Shown here: one piece after another, positions 9,589 to 19,910 of the stretch
Layout of the letters: each line of letters opens with the position of its first letter
Numbering within the stretch: position 1 is the first letter of the stretch
NCBI GenBank assembly: GCA_014925825.1
Contig: JACGCK010000407.1
Location: 1 to 28,302 of the forward strand
Length of the DNA stretch: 28,302 nt
Reading direction: 5' to 3'
Source: Pholiota molesta
Lineage: Eukaryota > Basidiomycota > Agaricomycetes > Agaricales > Strophariaceae
Notes under the pieces: generated by a model
What the model was told of the DNA's origin: nothing
Databases searched by the model: none
The model's input: the letters and a program-made list of their open reading frames with translations, nothing else
Translations under genes and position numbers: made by a program

Positions 9589-11170
9589 CTACATTGGCAT
9601 GATCGGCGCGCTGCCCTTTTCCAACGCCGTCCGTAGACTGGATGGGAAATATATGAGTTGGGGCGTACAGCTGAACGAGCGCAAGGCGTACCTGTAATCG
9701 TCCCCGTTTTGCGTGATGTACCGCACCCAAGGCAACGCTTGGTACCCGCTCTTCTCGACAATCTTCAGATAGCGGACCTGGATACCGGATACCGTGAAGT
9801 ACGGAATCTCGAACTTGACGGTGATCGGCGCGCGTTTTTCAAAGTCTTGTTCTAATAAACGATGAGCAGATGTCACATAGAAGGAGCGCCCAACACATAC
9901 CGCTCTTCACACTCGGAAGCCCAAAGTGCGCCCGCATCAGGAACTCGCGACTCCCGCCGAGCTGCTTGATCTTCCACACAAACGCAGACTTGTCCGGCGC
10001 GTACTGCACGCTCCCCGTCGACGCCCGGAATTTGGGGCTGTCCGCGTCGTCCGGGACAGGCACGTAGATCTCCACGTTGTTCGCCGTGCTCCGCCGCTTG
10101 AATTGCGCCTTCACCTTGACCATGTATTCCACGCGGCTGCCTTTATGGCTCTCCACCGCGGCCTCGACCCAGATCAGCGGCTTGACCGGCGTGGACAGGC
10201 GGTACGACATGAGTTCAAACTCGCCGTCGGGCGGGATGAAGGAGATGGTGCGGTCGTTTTCGAAGCGGGAGAGGCGCACGCATTGGTGGAACTTGACGTC
10301 TTCCATCTCGATTGCCTTTCCGCGTGCCGCTAGGGTGAATGTAAATGAGAAAGCGAAAGCAAGGAGAGGGTGGCGAGAGACGCACTTCGGCCGGTGCTCT
10401 CGAACATCACTTTGTCGTTCAGACCCAGCCGCAGCTCGGGCATCCCTGAGAGGTAGCACTTCATCTTCACCGCGCCGAGAATCTCTGACCGCACCACGTT
10501 TCCGTTCGCGTTGACCTACGAGGAAATGTGGGTCCTGATGATGGAATCTGATAGAATGGGGAGACACGTACCAGCATGTTAACGCTCTCGATAACATCCA
10601 AAAACACCTCGTTCTTCCGGTACCTAATCCCCTCCGTCCGCCATGACACCGCGTTCGTGACTGCCATCGGCGGCCTGACCTGAATCTCGAGTTTGTGCGA
10701 CTCCTGCGTGATGTACTCTTGCAGGATCTTGCTCTCCGTCGTCTGTGGGTATCCAAAGTCCATCATCTCGTCCATAAGCTCGTAGATGATGACGAAGTTG
10801 TCGCGTATGCTCTCTTCTTCGAGCTCTTTGAAGTATTCGACGAGGACCTGTGTCAGGCGGTGGAGGAAGATGATGATTTCGGAGGCATTTGAGTTGCGTT
10901 TGGAGAGCGCGAGCACTGTTCAATCCCCCCCTCGACGTCAGTCGCGCGAGCCAAAAAGCATCATCACGTACGGTATAGATTGGAATGTCGGATGTGCATG
11001 TAGTTGATCCCTTGGCTCGAGAAACACGGCGTTACTTGTTGGCCCTCCTCTTCAATCTCCAGGATGAGTGGTAGGAATCGCTCGACGTAGGATGCTGGCA
11101 CATCGTCGCGATATGAGCGCTGAATGAGTGGTTTGCCTTTGAGGTCGAGGATGGCTATTAGGCTGGCCAT
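9589..11170 (-). CDS. apm1: AP-1 clathrin adaptor complex medium (mu) subunit
   Basis: Six exons (10972-11170, 10572-10915, 10386-10515, 9901-10329, 9692-9851, 9589-9637) give 436 aa, the usual length for the family. The N-terminal longin-type domain starts ASLIAILDLKGKPLIQRSYR and includes EYFKELEEESIRDNFVIIYE and GYPQTTESKILQEYIT. The C-terminal mu-homology domain, which in this family binds Tyr-based YxxPhi sorting signals, includes GKAIEMEDVKFHQCVRLSRF, NDRTISFIPPDGEFELMSYR, RRSTANNVEIYVPVP and GYQALPWVRYITQNGDDYS. The protein joins gamma, beta and sigma adaptins at the trans-Golgi network and endosomes. Introns are 49-56 nt. The last one (54 nt) is in frame and stop-free. The C-terminus runs about 11 residues beyond LRT. 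The hAT element ends 113 bases upstream of the start. Confidence 0.97.
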
Positions 11171-11275
11171 CGTATGGACCAGTGAGCGCGCTGTCGAAGG
11201 AATCTGGTCGCTGTGGCGGCTGTGCCGAATCGGGGTTTGTAATTGTTCGGCAACTCCCATCACTCAATACAATTG

Positions 11276-11283
11276 CAATACAT
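11276..11283. repeat. Target-site duplication, left copy
   Basis: CAATACAT directly precedes the left terminal inverted repeat of the element and recurs directly after its right end at 12101-12108. Eight bases is the length typical of hAT insertions. The neighbourhood is itself rich in CAATAC, so a chance match is somewhat more likely than usual. Confidence 0.8.
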
Positions 11284-12100
11284 CAAGGGGTACGCACCGG
11301 CAAATTCCGGCATATCACGTAGGGGGGGAGGGGGTGGTCTAGAGGCCTTAACCAAAAAAAATAATGACAGTAAAAAATATCCATTTTAAATGACATTTAA
11401 TGCTTTATATTGTAGTTTTGTGTTATTTTCCAGTGTATTTGAAGTATTTCAGCCCTACATGGAGATATTTTGCCTATATAATGACTCTTAAAAACATAAG
11501 CCGACCATATAAGTTTATTTTGGACTACCTTACAACTTATCCTAGGGTTCAACCCAAAAAATATAAATAAGATTTGACTATAATACTGCTAATTTTCAAG
11601 TATATCATTAGAACAACAGTCCTTGGGCCTTGGCTTATAATTTTCTTATTGCTTTATTTACTTCAAATGTGCTTTAAGAAAGAGCATTTCCTTAAGCCAA
11701 CCAGTTTATTTAAGTTTCCATAAATCAAGGCATAAATTAGGCCTTGATTTATGGGTAAAATGGTAGATTATATAACTATAAGTAAGTGAAATATGGGAGT
11801 GATTCTTTGGTAACTCTGCATAGCAGTGTGGGAAAGGCTTGGGAAAGGTATTTCACACATACTAGGTAGTATCAGGTACTATCTGGTATCATACCCAGTA
11901 TCATACCAGGTATTTGGGGGTATGGGACACACATCACTGCCACCACCACATGATATTTTTTATTAATAATCCATTGTTGGGATCAAAACACGTGATTAAA
12001 TTGCCTTTTTTAGACAGGTAGGGGAGGGGGGGAGGTCCAATTTTGCCTTAACCAAAAAAATCAACGTGATATATCTGATTTTTTTTGCGCGTACCCCTTG
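11284..12100. mobile_element. Non-autonomous hAT-like DNA transposon (MITE-type), 817 bp
   Basis: The element begins CAAGGGGTACGC and ends with the exact inverse, GCGTACCCCTTG. It is flanked by the 8-bp direct repeat CAATACAT. Terminal repeats starting CA(A/G)GGG with 8-bp target duplications are typical of the hAT superfamily. It is AT-rich inside and has no transposase-like open frame, so it would depend on a transposase made elsewhere. Both ends also carry, in direct orientation, a G-rich run followed by GCCTTAACCAAAAAAA (about 11320-11359 and 12016-12059). It sits between the divergent AP-1 mu and membrane-receptor-like genes, 113 bases from the AP-1 mu start codon, where it probably displaced the native promoter. 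Confidence 0.82.
11718..11754. repeat. Hairpin inside the hAT-like element
   Basis: Fourteen bases at 11718-11731 (CCATAAATCAAGGC) are perfectly inverted at 11741-11754 around a 9-base loop. A further block at about 11862-11930 repeats GGTATCATACC-like words in both orientations. Such internal structure is common in non-autonomous elements. Confidence 0.85.
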
Positions 12101-12108
12101 CAATACAT
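12101..12108. repeat. Target-site duplication, right copy
   Basis: This CAATACAT follows the right terminal repeat of the hAT-like element and matches 11276-11283 exactly. Confidence 0.8.
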
Positions 12109-12831
12109 TGGCAATACAATGCGCACAATGCATTAGAATCTATTAGAATGCATTGCACTTCAAAGCTTCAGAGCTTCACCTATTATATGAGGTGTGTTTA
12201 CAATCTTTAGCAGAGTCCTTCAAAATATTCTATCACATCTAAGTAGTGATTTCGGCATCCGTATCCTGAGGCTGTAGGCTGCCATTGATCATGTGCTTTC
12301 GTGACGATCACCATACTTAGTCGCGGTTACGGCCGGCAACAAGGTAGCTGGTGGTGGCAAGTCTGCTTTTTACATTCACCGTAGTGTCCACTCCCTTCTC
12401 TGCTTCCTCCTAAAACTCGTCAGAGTATGTCATGAATTTGCTGCTGTCTACTTCCATCGCAAACACCAAAGGACAAGTTCTTTTGGAAGTCGGATTCTGG
12501 TGCAAATTTGAAGCAAAGCAGTCGTCAGGCTGGGCATTGTTAATAGGTGATAAGCGCCTATTCCACCAGTAGAAATCCATATTTTATGCCTTGCAAGTGG
12601 CATAATAGGAAATCAGACAGTTAACGTTATGTAGAAACAGGCACTGATACATACATCTCTCACGTCGCATCAAAAATGTTCGCAGCTTGCCAGACACCGA
12701 CAGGAAGTTTCCTGGAGGCTAGCCTGGCTAGGGTTTCATCTGATCATTTCGGGCGCTCCATTAGCAAACCCGCTAGCGAGAGCGTCGGTATGGGCGCATT
12801 CAACTGCGTGCAACACGAATAAGCCCGGTTC
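12109..12831. other. Gene-free stretch between the hAT-like element and copy A
   Basis: No supported gene. About 12130-12160 carries a GCATTAGAATCTATTAGAATGCATT-like stretch that reads as an imperfect palindrome and resembles, in reverse complement, a stretch near 15944-15972. The remainder is probably upstream regulatory DNA for the plus-strand gene at 12943. Confidence 0.4.
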
Positions 12832-12925
12832 TTTCTTTCCTTTCTTGTTGTCTCTAGTGCGTTTGGCTGGACCCCTCCTCGTCCCTCCTTTCCCTTCCCT
12901 TCCTCCGCCTCTGCTTCGATACCCA
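12832..12925 (+). promoter_or_regulatory. Pyrimidine-rich tract upstream of copy A
   Basis: A long CT-rich stretch (repeats of CCTTCC, CCTCC, CTTTC) ends about 20 bases before the start codon. Pyrimidine-rich tracts at this place are common in the leaders and start-site regions of well expressed fungal genes. No clear TATA box is seen. Confidence 0.4.
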
Positions 12926-12942
12926 AATACCACTAGAGCAAG

Positions 12943-14792
12943 ATGTCGGATACTTTGCAGATATTACTCGACGATACCGACCCAGCCATCCAATATTCTG
13001 GGAACTGGGTCGCTGACAAAGGGAGCCTCGACAACCTGGGCAACTTCGGTGCTCCTTACATGAGCACCAGCCACTACATCAAAGGAACTGGCAGCTTCTC
13101 CTTCACCTTTTCTGGTCCGTCCTCTCATATGTACATTCATTGTTGGGGTTAGGATGAGTAATCGTGTTCAACGTTCTGAATCAGGCACTTATGTGGGCGT
13201 CTTCGGATCGAGTGTGGACGGGAACAACCCATCCCGCGTCTGCACTGTCGATGGCGTGACAATCCCCAACAACCAAATAGGCTCGGTGGTCAATAACATC
13301 ATGCAGTGTCAGGTCGATGGACTCTCGAACGGCCAGCATACCCTTGTAGTGACGGTGCCCACAGCCAATGCCAATGGCTATTGGTTCGATAGCCTGCTAT
13401 ACATCCCTTCTGCGAGCGTGTCCCGCGCCAATGCAGCAATAGAGATAGAGTCGAATGACCCATCGATGTCGTATGGGTCAGGATGGACGCAGAGCTCCCC
13501 GGGGATGATAGCGACGGCCAACGGCGCGTCGATGACTGTCCAGTTCACAGGTACGTAATTTTCTGCTGCTCTATTCTTCGACTTCAGGCTGTAACTGCGC
13601 TCTCAACGCGTTTACATCAGGTCGAGCCCTGACATGGATGGGCTATTATTTCTCGCAGTTCCCCTCCACCGCTACGACAGCGACATACACCATAGATGGC
13701 GGCAGCCCTTTTTCATTCGACCTGAACGGAATCGCAGCGCAGAGCACGGGCGCCCAGCTCAACCAGCGCTTCTTTACAACGGGCATACTCCCCGCCGGAC
13801 AGCACACCCTCAAAGTCACGTATAACGGCAACAGCGGCACCACGCCGCTCTCTGTCTACAGCATCATCGTTCAGAATGGAGCCTCAGCTGATAATTCTGT
13901 AGGGGGCGCAATTGGTGCTTCGCATCCAGTATCGGCCACGCCTACTAACGGTAGTGGTGGAACTGGCGCTGGTGCTGGGTCGAGTATCACATCCGCTTTC
14001 ATCTCTTCGCTTCCTTCAACTTCCGTCGTGGTTATTGGTTCAGGGACGTCAGCAGTGACTGTTACCGTCAGCAATACGAATTCAACTTCTACGATGCTTC
14101 CCGTTCCAATAGGGTCTGCATCAGGTTCGTCCACACTGACTGGCTCAGACGCAGTCTCCTCGTCTGCCAGCAGCGGTACCCCTGCCGGCTCCGCCTCTGG
14201 AAACAACTCGGATGCCGTGTCGAGTGCAGCCACCAAGGGTCGTAGCCATCTCGGACCCATCTTAGGTGCCGTCATCGGCGTCTTGGGCTTCATCATCCTC
14301 CTTCTCCTACTGGTATTCTTCCTGCGGCGTCGCCACCGCAAACGCCGCGAGCGCGCGACCAACCCCAACGCCTCAAGGGCCAATCTCGTCGTACAGCCCT
14401 TCACTCAACCGCCTACTGGCGCTGCATCACCGCCACCGATGTCGGAATACCCGCCCTCCTCCGAGTACTCGAGCTCGTCCCGGGGTGACGTGTACGCCCC
14501 CGTCCCCAATTCGCAGTTCTACTCGGACGTCAAGCGGCCGTTGCCGGCGGGTGCGGATGAGGGCGCGGTTGGGCCCTCGGCGACGCCGTGGAGGCTGCAA
14601 GCAGGCGGATTGAAATCCGCCCACCAGCCGAGTCAGTCGCTGTCGACGTTTTCGTCGCCGGCAACGGCGTCTACTAATGCCACGGAATCGGAGGTGATCC
14701 TGCGGCATGAGGACAGTGGGGTGCGCATACCGATGGAGACGAGGCCTGGGGTTACGGTGGTGGAGATGCCGCCGATGTATTCTGCGGCTTGA
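12943..14792 (+). CDS. Single-pass membrane protein with two beta-sandwich-like ectodomains and a PPxY tail, copy A
   Basis: Three exons (12943-13114, 13185-13550, 13621-14792; both introns 70 nt, phase 1) give 569 aa. There is no clear signal peptide. The N-terminal part holds two related modules: DDTDPAIQYSGNW through the GTYVGVFGS and WFDSLLYIPSAS segments, and ESNDPSMSYGSGW through LTWMGYYF, ATYTIDGGSPFSFDL and QHTLKVTYNGN. Such modules are frequent in agaricomycete membrane proteins and resemble carbohydrate-binding folds; ligand unknown. A Ser/Thr/Gly-rich stalk (about 280-388) precedes one membrane span (about 392-414, AVIGVLGFIILLLLLVFFL) and a basic stop-transfer RRRHRKRRER. The cytoplasmic tail contains FYSDVK and ends PGVTVVEMPPMYSAA, where PPMY fits the PPxY motif bound by WW domains of Rsp5/Nedd4-type ligases. 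The inverted paralogue is at 20535-22328. Confidence 0.88.
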
Positions 14793-15147
14793 ACGAATGA
14801 GAGGATGTGGGCAGGAGTTTTTATTGTTACATGATTCTCGTTTTTATTTTTGTTGTGCTATAGTAAGCTTCATTTTACAGTAGGTTGTATCGTTCAACTG
14901 CATCACGCTCTTTTCCTTTGATACACATTCCTTTTATTTGCGGCTCTGTATAAAGAGTCAAGGTTAGCACCGCTTACTTATCCATTCCTTCTCCCAACTT
15001 ATTACTGTCGTTCAAATTATACTATTCATTGTACATTACGACTCATCTCGAATACTTTATGTGTGAACGCGAGCCGGACCAACTTTGCGCGAGTGATATA
15101 CCGACTCATCATATATACATGATTAAACAGTTAGATGATGCGTCATT
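14793..15147. other. 3' flank of copy A
   Basis: This stretch begins with T-rich sequence suited to a 3' untranslated region. I see no RNA gene. A plus-strand frame starting at 15029 runs to 15511 but overlaps a minus-strand frame of more protein-like composition, and neither is secure. Confidence 0.35.
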
Positions 15148-15360
15148 CTATCTGAACGCGTCAGAGAGCAAATACTGGCATCGTCGCAATTCTGCCGAGA
15201 TGTCTAATTTGTGGATATCGTTGACGAGCGCCTCGTCAACCAGATTTTCGGTGCGCAATAACGACAAAAATCCTTCGCGTTCTTTACGTTTGACTAGTTC
15301 CAGAATTTTGGGGCCCCAAATCGGACTCTGCCGCGCTATCGCAGATCCCAAAACGCACAT
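15148..15360 (-). CDS. Possible small protein or 3' exon, unknown
   Basis: A 70-codon minus-strand frame has protein-like, helix-favouring composition: GPKILELVKRKEREGFLSLL, then RTENLVDEALVNDIHKLD and SAELRRCQYLLSDAFR. A CTACGTAG directly before the ATG could be a splice acceptor, which would make this the last exon of a longer gene, but I could not find a preceding exon. The overlapping plus-strand frame (15029-15511) looks less protein-like. I do not recognise it. It may be a fragment of a decayed gene. Confidence 0.25.
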   Translation of the reverse strand: MCVLGSAIARQSPIWGPKILELVKRKEREGFLSLLRTENLVDEALVNDIHKLDISAELRRCQYLLSDAFR

Positions 15361-15511
15361 CTACGTAGCAGTATACCCTGATTACGTGTCCTGGCCATCT
15401 GCAATTGTTGTAGGATGGGAGAGAACGTGTGTCCTCGAGCATGAAGCGGCGAGCAAGCATCAGCGAAAAAACCATGATATGATAGAAACTTTCAACCATC
15501 TTGTAATGTAG

Positions 15512-16331
15512 CTACGATTATTATACCCATTTTGATTGCATTCTGATGCGTCGGAAATGTTGTATACCCATACAAGGATATTGGAATTATTTCATTACCA
15601 TTACGATGTTGATCATGCAATACAAACGTTCCCAAAGTACCACAATCTTCGAAGAAGATAAATTATATCAAATTCCAATTGGGTTGAATTTTTCCTGGAC
15701 CTGGAATTTCAACTACCACAGAGATCTTCATAAGGCTACTTTTTACGGACTGTTTTTCACACATTTCATCCAATTTTACAGTGTTTCATCGGATTGTACA
15801 GCTACAAGATAGAGAATACAATGAATTTATTTGTAAAGTTTTCACCAAGTTTTCACAGCTTTCCAAAGACTTGTGATATGTGACTCTCAAATTCCTCGTG
15901 TAGGATTCCAGCTCAATAAACCTTTGTAATGATCACTTGCATTCTAATGGATTCTATTACATTGTAATAAAGATTCTATCACCCTACGTTTGTAGCCAGT
16001 GTATGGGATTTAAGCAGAACTTATAGGATTCCTTCACCTAGTGTAAAGGGCGCTTTTTGCGCTTTTTTGGCGATTCGGAGAGATTCTTGAGTCTCCGAGT
16101 TGTTGTCAATGTTGAGTTTTGTCATGGAGCCGTATGTGATTTAAGATATATATCACGGGATAATGTGACATCACTGGTCACACTGGCCTTGCCACAGTGG
16201 CCAACGACGGCGGCGTCTGGCGGCGTTGAACCAACACCGTCGAGCCCGTCGTCCAGTACTGCCAGCTCCCAGCCTTGAACAGCGTCGGAGGAGTACATCT
16301 GCAGCGCCTAATACAAGAGTAGGAATACGCG
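15512..16331. other. AT-rich gene-free stretch, then PQ-loop gene promoter region
   Basis: From about 15520 to 16040 the sequence is AT-rich with short repeated words (TTTTCACA, TTACAGTGTTTCATC, GGATTC) but no convincing terminal repeats or target duplication. The plus-strand frame at 15546-15812 looks like chance. The last about 250 bases contain AAGATATATATCAC near 16143 and probably act as the promoter of the gene that starts at 16332. Confidence 0.4.
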
Positions 16332-17771
16332 ATGTCTGATACTTGTATCCCAGTAAGCATTTGGATTCAACGTCATAGAGTACTAGTAGCATGCTAATGT
16401 TTCTACCACAGCATCATGACTGGTTCAACGCCGTTCTAACCTTTGGGCTGTGTTGTGGTATCGTCATCTCATATTTGCCCCAACACTTTCGTATCATCCA
16501 TGCAAAGTCGTCGGAAGGGATCAGCCCTATATTCCTATTTCTGGGGACAACTTCTGCTGCTGCTTCCACGTTCAACATGTACGTTCTGTTGCTTATATGG
16601 TTAACATGCATCTGAATTTATCCACAGGATTACATTGCAAGCACCTATTGTCAAGTGCTGTCGCGTCTTGGTACGCAAGCAACTCCTTTCATCCGAACGT
16701 ACAACTTACTTGGCCTAGTCGTTCGGAAACTGTATGGAGATGTCGGCTGGAGTGGTTCAAATCTCGTTGCAATGGATTAGCTTTAGCATTGTGTGAGTCT
16801 TCCGAATTATTCTCGAGGCGATTAACTTCATCCCCTATTCTAGTTTCATCTTGTACATGCTCTACTATCCCGAACATCTGAAATATATCGTCGCCACTTC
16901 AGAACAAACACCACTACTACCAGCCAAGCAACCCATCAGGAGTGAAGAGTGGGGACTCTCGATTATCGTTGCGTGGTGTACCGCAGCGCACTTGTGCGTG
17001 TTCATTCTCATGCTTGACCTCAAACAGCCATGCTGACGCGTTGTGCTCAGCGTTTTCGTCGCGCTCACCACAGCCTACCTCATATACACCGTCCCAGAAT
17101 CACCAACTGGGCTCCCACCGTCTGAAATTGGCACTTGGGCCGCCTTCCTCGGCCTCTCAGCTGCTCTGCTCGCGGCCGTGCAGTATGCCCCGCAACTCAT
17201 GCATACATACCGCACCAAACTCGTTGGCGCTTTAAGTATACCAAGCATGTTGATTCAGACGCCCGGAGGTGTGTTAATGGTCATCAGCATAGCGCTGCGC
17301 CCAGGGACGAATTGGACAAGTTGGATCACCTTCGCCCTCGCCGCCGTACTCCAAGGCTGCCTGCTCGTCATGTGCCTCATGTGGACGATCCGCCAACGAA
17401 AGCTGCAGATCGACGACTTCGGGAACCCGCTCACGCCCGCCACGCCCCCGCCTTCGTGGTCCCCGCGCGACGAAGAGATCGCCGAGGTCTACGACGCACA
17501 GTCGTTCGTGTACGACGACGGCGCGCCCTCGCCGGTCCCGGGGCTGGTCACGACGCCGTCCGAAGACCCGATGGTGGTGCAGGTGGCGCTGGAGAATGCA
17601 CTGGAGACGGCGAGCGAGGGGCATATTTTCTCGCCGGCCATTCGCCCATCGGAGGAGGAGCGGGGGCTGGAGGATGATGAGGACGCGCCTTTGTTGAGAC
17701 GGAGGGAACGCCCGCCTCCGACGCAGGAGCAGGAGCCGGAAAGGGGGTGGTCAGCTTGGTTTGGGCGGTAG
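16332..17771 (+). CDS. PQ-loop repeat membrane protein
   Basis: Six exons (16332-16352, 16412-16578, 16628-16670, 16719-16792, 16844-16993, 17051-17771; introns 48-59 nt) give 391 aa. The 21-nt first exon encodes MSDTCIP and was chosen because its GTAAGC donor joins in phase to CATCATGAC. Two PQ-loop motifs are seen: SYLPQHFRIIHAKSSEGIS (PQ near 30-31) and QYAPQLMHTYRTKLVGALSI (PQ near 199-200). Seven spans are expected in the family. SFGNCMEMSAGVVQISLQW, IIVAWCTAAHFVFVA and RPGTNWTSWITF fit the agaricomycete version. Relatives (cystinosin, vacuolar cationic amino-acid exporters) move amino acids across vacuolar membranes, but this substrate is unknown. A roughly 110-residue acidic cytoplasmic tail contains DEDAPLLRRRE, a dileucine-like sorting signal. 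It converges with the SET gene. Confidence 0.92.
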
Positions 17772-18446
17772 CTGCTGTTTTCTTTTTTTTTCTCTTTTTC
17801 TTTTGGATGCATTTTTTTGTTTCATATCGGCTTACATTGTTCTCCTTTGTAATTTTTTTGCGCGGTGCAACCTCTGTCCAGGTATCGAACAGCGTCCTGA
17901 TTTCCTATCCGGGCTCTATCCTAGTCCCTATCTTCGTGCTTTCAACGCATCTTAATTATGATGATACACGCGTATACTCGGCTGCACATCAGACGACGCT
18001 TAATTCACATCTTCCGGAATCTGCAGCTAATTCGCTTTTGACTCTGGTATAATGGGTCCTCGATTAAATTCTACAATGTTAGCGTGCGCGAGAGAGCCTT
18101 GCACTATTGTAAGGTTGAGATCCTGATACATTCTTTCCCTTTGATTCGCACTCATATTTGCTTTCTCAAGTTTTTTTGAGGGAGCTCGGGGCCTGCGTCC
18201 ACTGCACTCTGAAATATGGTTACTGATTCTGGCTTGTGCTTGTGCTTCAGCGACCATGAACACGTATAAGTTATAATCATCTCACTGTAGCTTAAGTATT
18301 TGCACCAAGTTTCAAAACTTTGCATCACAAAACGAATGAGATATACAAGCTAGGAAAATGGGGACTCTGGCCGATGGTTGGGTTGATATTAGTATCTCAG
18401 GCAGAGGGAATGTGAAGGTTTGCGTTAAGATGTCGACGTAGACCCT
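17772..18446. other. Intergenic stretch between convergent genes
   Basis: Both flanking genes end here, so this should be two 3' untranslated regions. A T-rich run starts immediately after the PQ-loop stop (about 17777-17825). No convincing open frame, RNA gene or repeat was seen. Confidence 0.5.
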
Positions 18447-19910
18447 TCAAGTTGAGCGGCTCGCGTTGATCAGAGCATCAATCTTCTCCAGCGCCGCCAT
18501 AGTTTCGTCTACCTTGCTACGTATATGTCTGTTTGAATACCCAATCATAACAGCGCCCAGAACGTGCGAATACTCCAGCTGAGCGTTCAAGCCCTCCTCG
18601 ATCGCCATTGCCTGGAACTTGAGTAGATCCCGGAATTCCTCGTTATTCGGCCAAGTAGAAATGTGACCCTGGAAAATCCGGTTGCCGAGGGCTTCGTACT
18701 CCTTCGTGCGCTTGCCATATTCCTCGCGGAATCTGTCGCGTTCAGAAGTGGCATTGGTGCAGCCGCGGCATTTGCAGACGACCCCGTAGGGAGCGAGTTG
18801 GCGCTGGCGCGTGGCAACGCTGGCATCGGTGTCGCAGTACGAGTAGAAGAGTTGCTCGCCCGCCTTGATATCTTTACATGCTTTGAAGGTAAAGGCAAAC
18901 GCGGCCATATCAAATCCCCTGAAGACATTGGCAAAGCAGCTATCCGGTGTCGATAGTGAGTCATCAAACGATTGGAAGAGGTAGAATATCAGACCTATGA
19001 TTGATGCGTGAAGCGATGTTCCCGACGACACTGTAGCGACAGGAATCGTCGACTGCCCGAGTTCCAGGACCGTCGAAGATCTTGGCGACACCATAACCAT
19101 TCGTACGGCATATTCCCGCGAGCGGACCACTCCCGTCCTCCGTGTGGCTATTGGCAAGAGCCTTGAACGCGGCCTGATTCGCGGGCGACATTCGACTCAC
19201 AGCAGCTTCGAGGACTTTCTCCTCCTCGCGGAAAATAAAGCCGTTGTACTTGCTGCCCATGGGGATCACCAGCTCCAGCGCGTTGGCGTTCATAGGTTTC
19301 ACGAGCAGCGGGCGCTCGGCGAACACCAACTCGCCGAATTTGATATCGCGCGTGGCGAAGACACCCATGCCCATGTTCGGCGTCATTTTGACCTCGCATG
19401 CTGGCGCTCCACCCGTGGGTTTGGGTACGCGCTTTGGAAAACCGGGCGCGTCGAACACGCGAGGCTTAGTGGCCTCGAAGGTGATCCACTCGCTGTGATC
19501 GTTCTCATCGGCTGCCATCTTCGATCCCTTTGGGGGCACGGTGACCATGATGAGCGTTTTGCGGTCTGATTTAACTATACCGCGTGTGGCATCGATGCTG
19601 ATGTTCCAGGTCGGTTTGAAGTCCGTGGGCACTAATTAGGAATATAATAAGATCGGCTGGCAGGCTGTTTGAAAGATGCCAGTAACTCACAGCTCGTATC
19701 TGCGACTTTGCCATATAATAACTCGCCCCCTGTAGTCTAATGAGCTGTAGTCACAACATGATTCGAATGGGTGAACTCACGGTAGCTGTTTATCGGCTGG
19801 ACGCTTTCACCTTTGACAAGAGATTTCTGCTTCGGGGCTTGAGCTTGAGGATTATCATTCCTTGCTTCCTTCTTTTTTTTGGGCTTGTCGAGGAGAAATC
19901 CGCGTCGCAT
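18447..19910 (-). CDS. SET-domain protein, probable protein lysine methyltransferase
   Basis: Four exons (19781-19910, 19691-19729, 18995-19631, 18447-18939; introns 51, 59 and 55 nt) give 432 aa. The start MRRGFLLDKPKKKKE fits the basic MKRGFL-type N-terminus seen in agaricomycete SET proteins. The SET domain runs from about 137 to 305, with GMGVFATRDIKFGELVFAE at its start. An insert of about 100 residues follows, then ASRINHSCFANV (Asn267-His268, cofactor pocket) and KAGEQLFYSYCD with the expected catalytic-region tyrosine near 303. After it comes VVCKCRGC (Cys324, 326, 329), a CxCxxC post-SET zinc motif. No MYND finger is present, so it is SMYD-like only in the loose sense. The C-terminal about 100 residues are helical. 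The target is unknown. NHSCFANV has Ala where Pro is usual, which is unlikely to abolish activity. Confidence 0.92.

Noticed and set aside
10077..10514. Long plus-strand open frames across the AP-1 mu gene
   Set aside because: They are antisense shadows of GC-rich AP-1 mu exons; the minus strand gives a complete adaptor subunit with matching splice sites.
11284..12100. Reading the element as a solo LTR or small retroelement because of its direct subterminal repeats
   Set aside because: The outermost ends are inverted, not direct, and the target duplication is 8 bases, which fits a hAT element; no primer-binding site or polypurine tract stands at the right places.
15029..15511. 160-codon plus-strand open frame downstream of copy A
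   Set aside because: Its composition is not protein-like, no family is recognised, and it overlaps a minus-strand frame of better composition.
15520..16040. A second MITE in the AT-rich region before the PQ-loop gene
   Set aside because: I could not find matching terminal inverted repeats or a target-site duplication at its edges.
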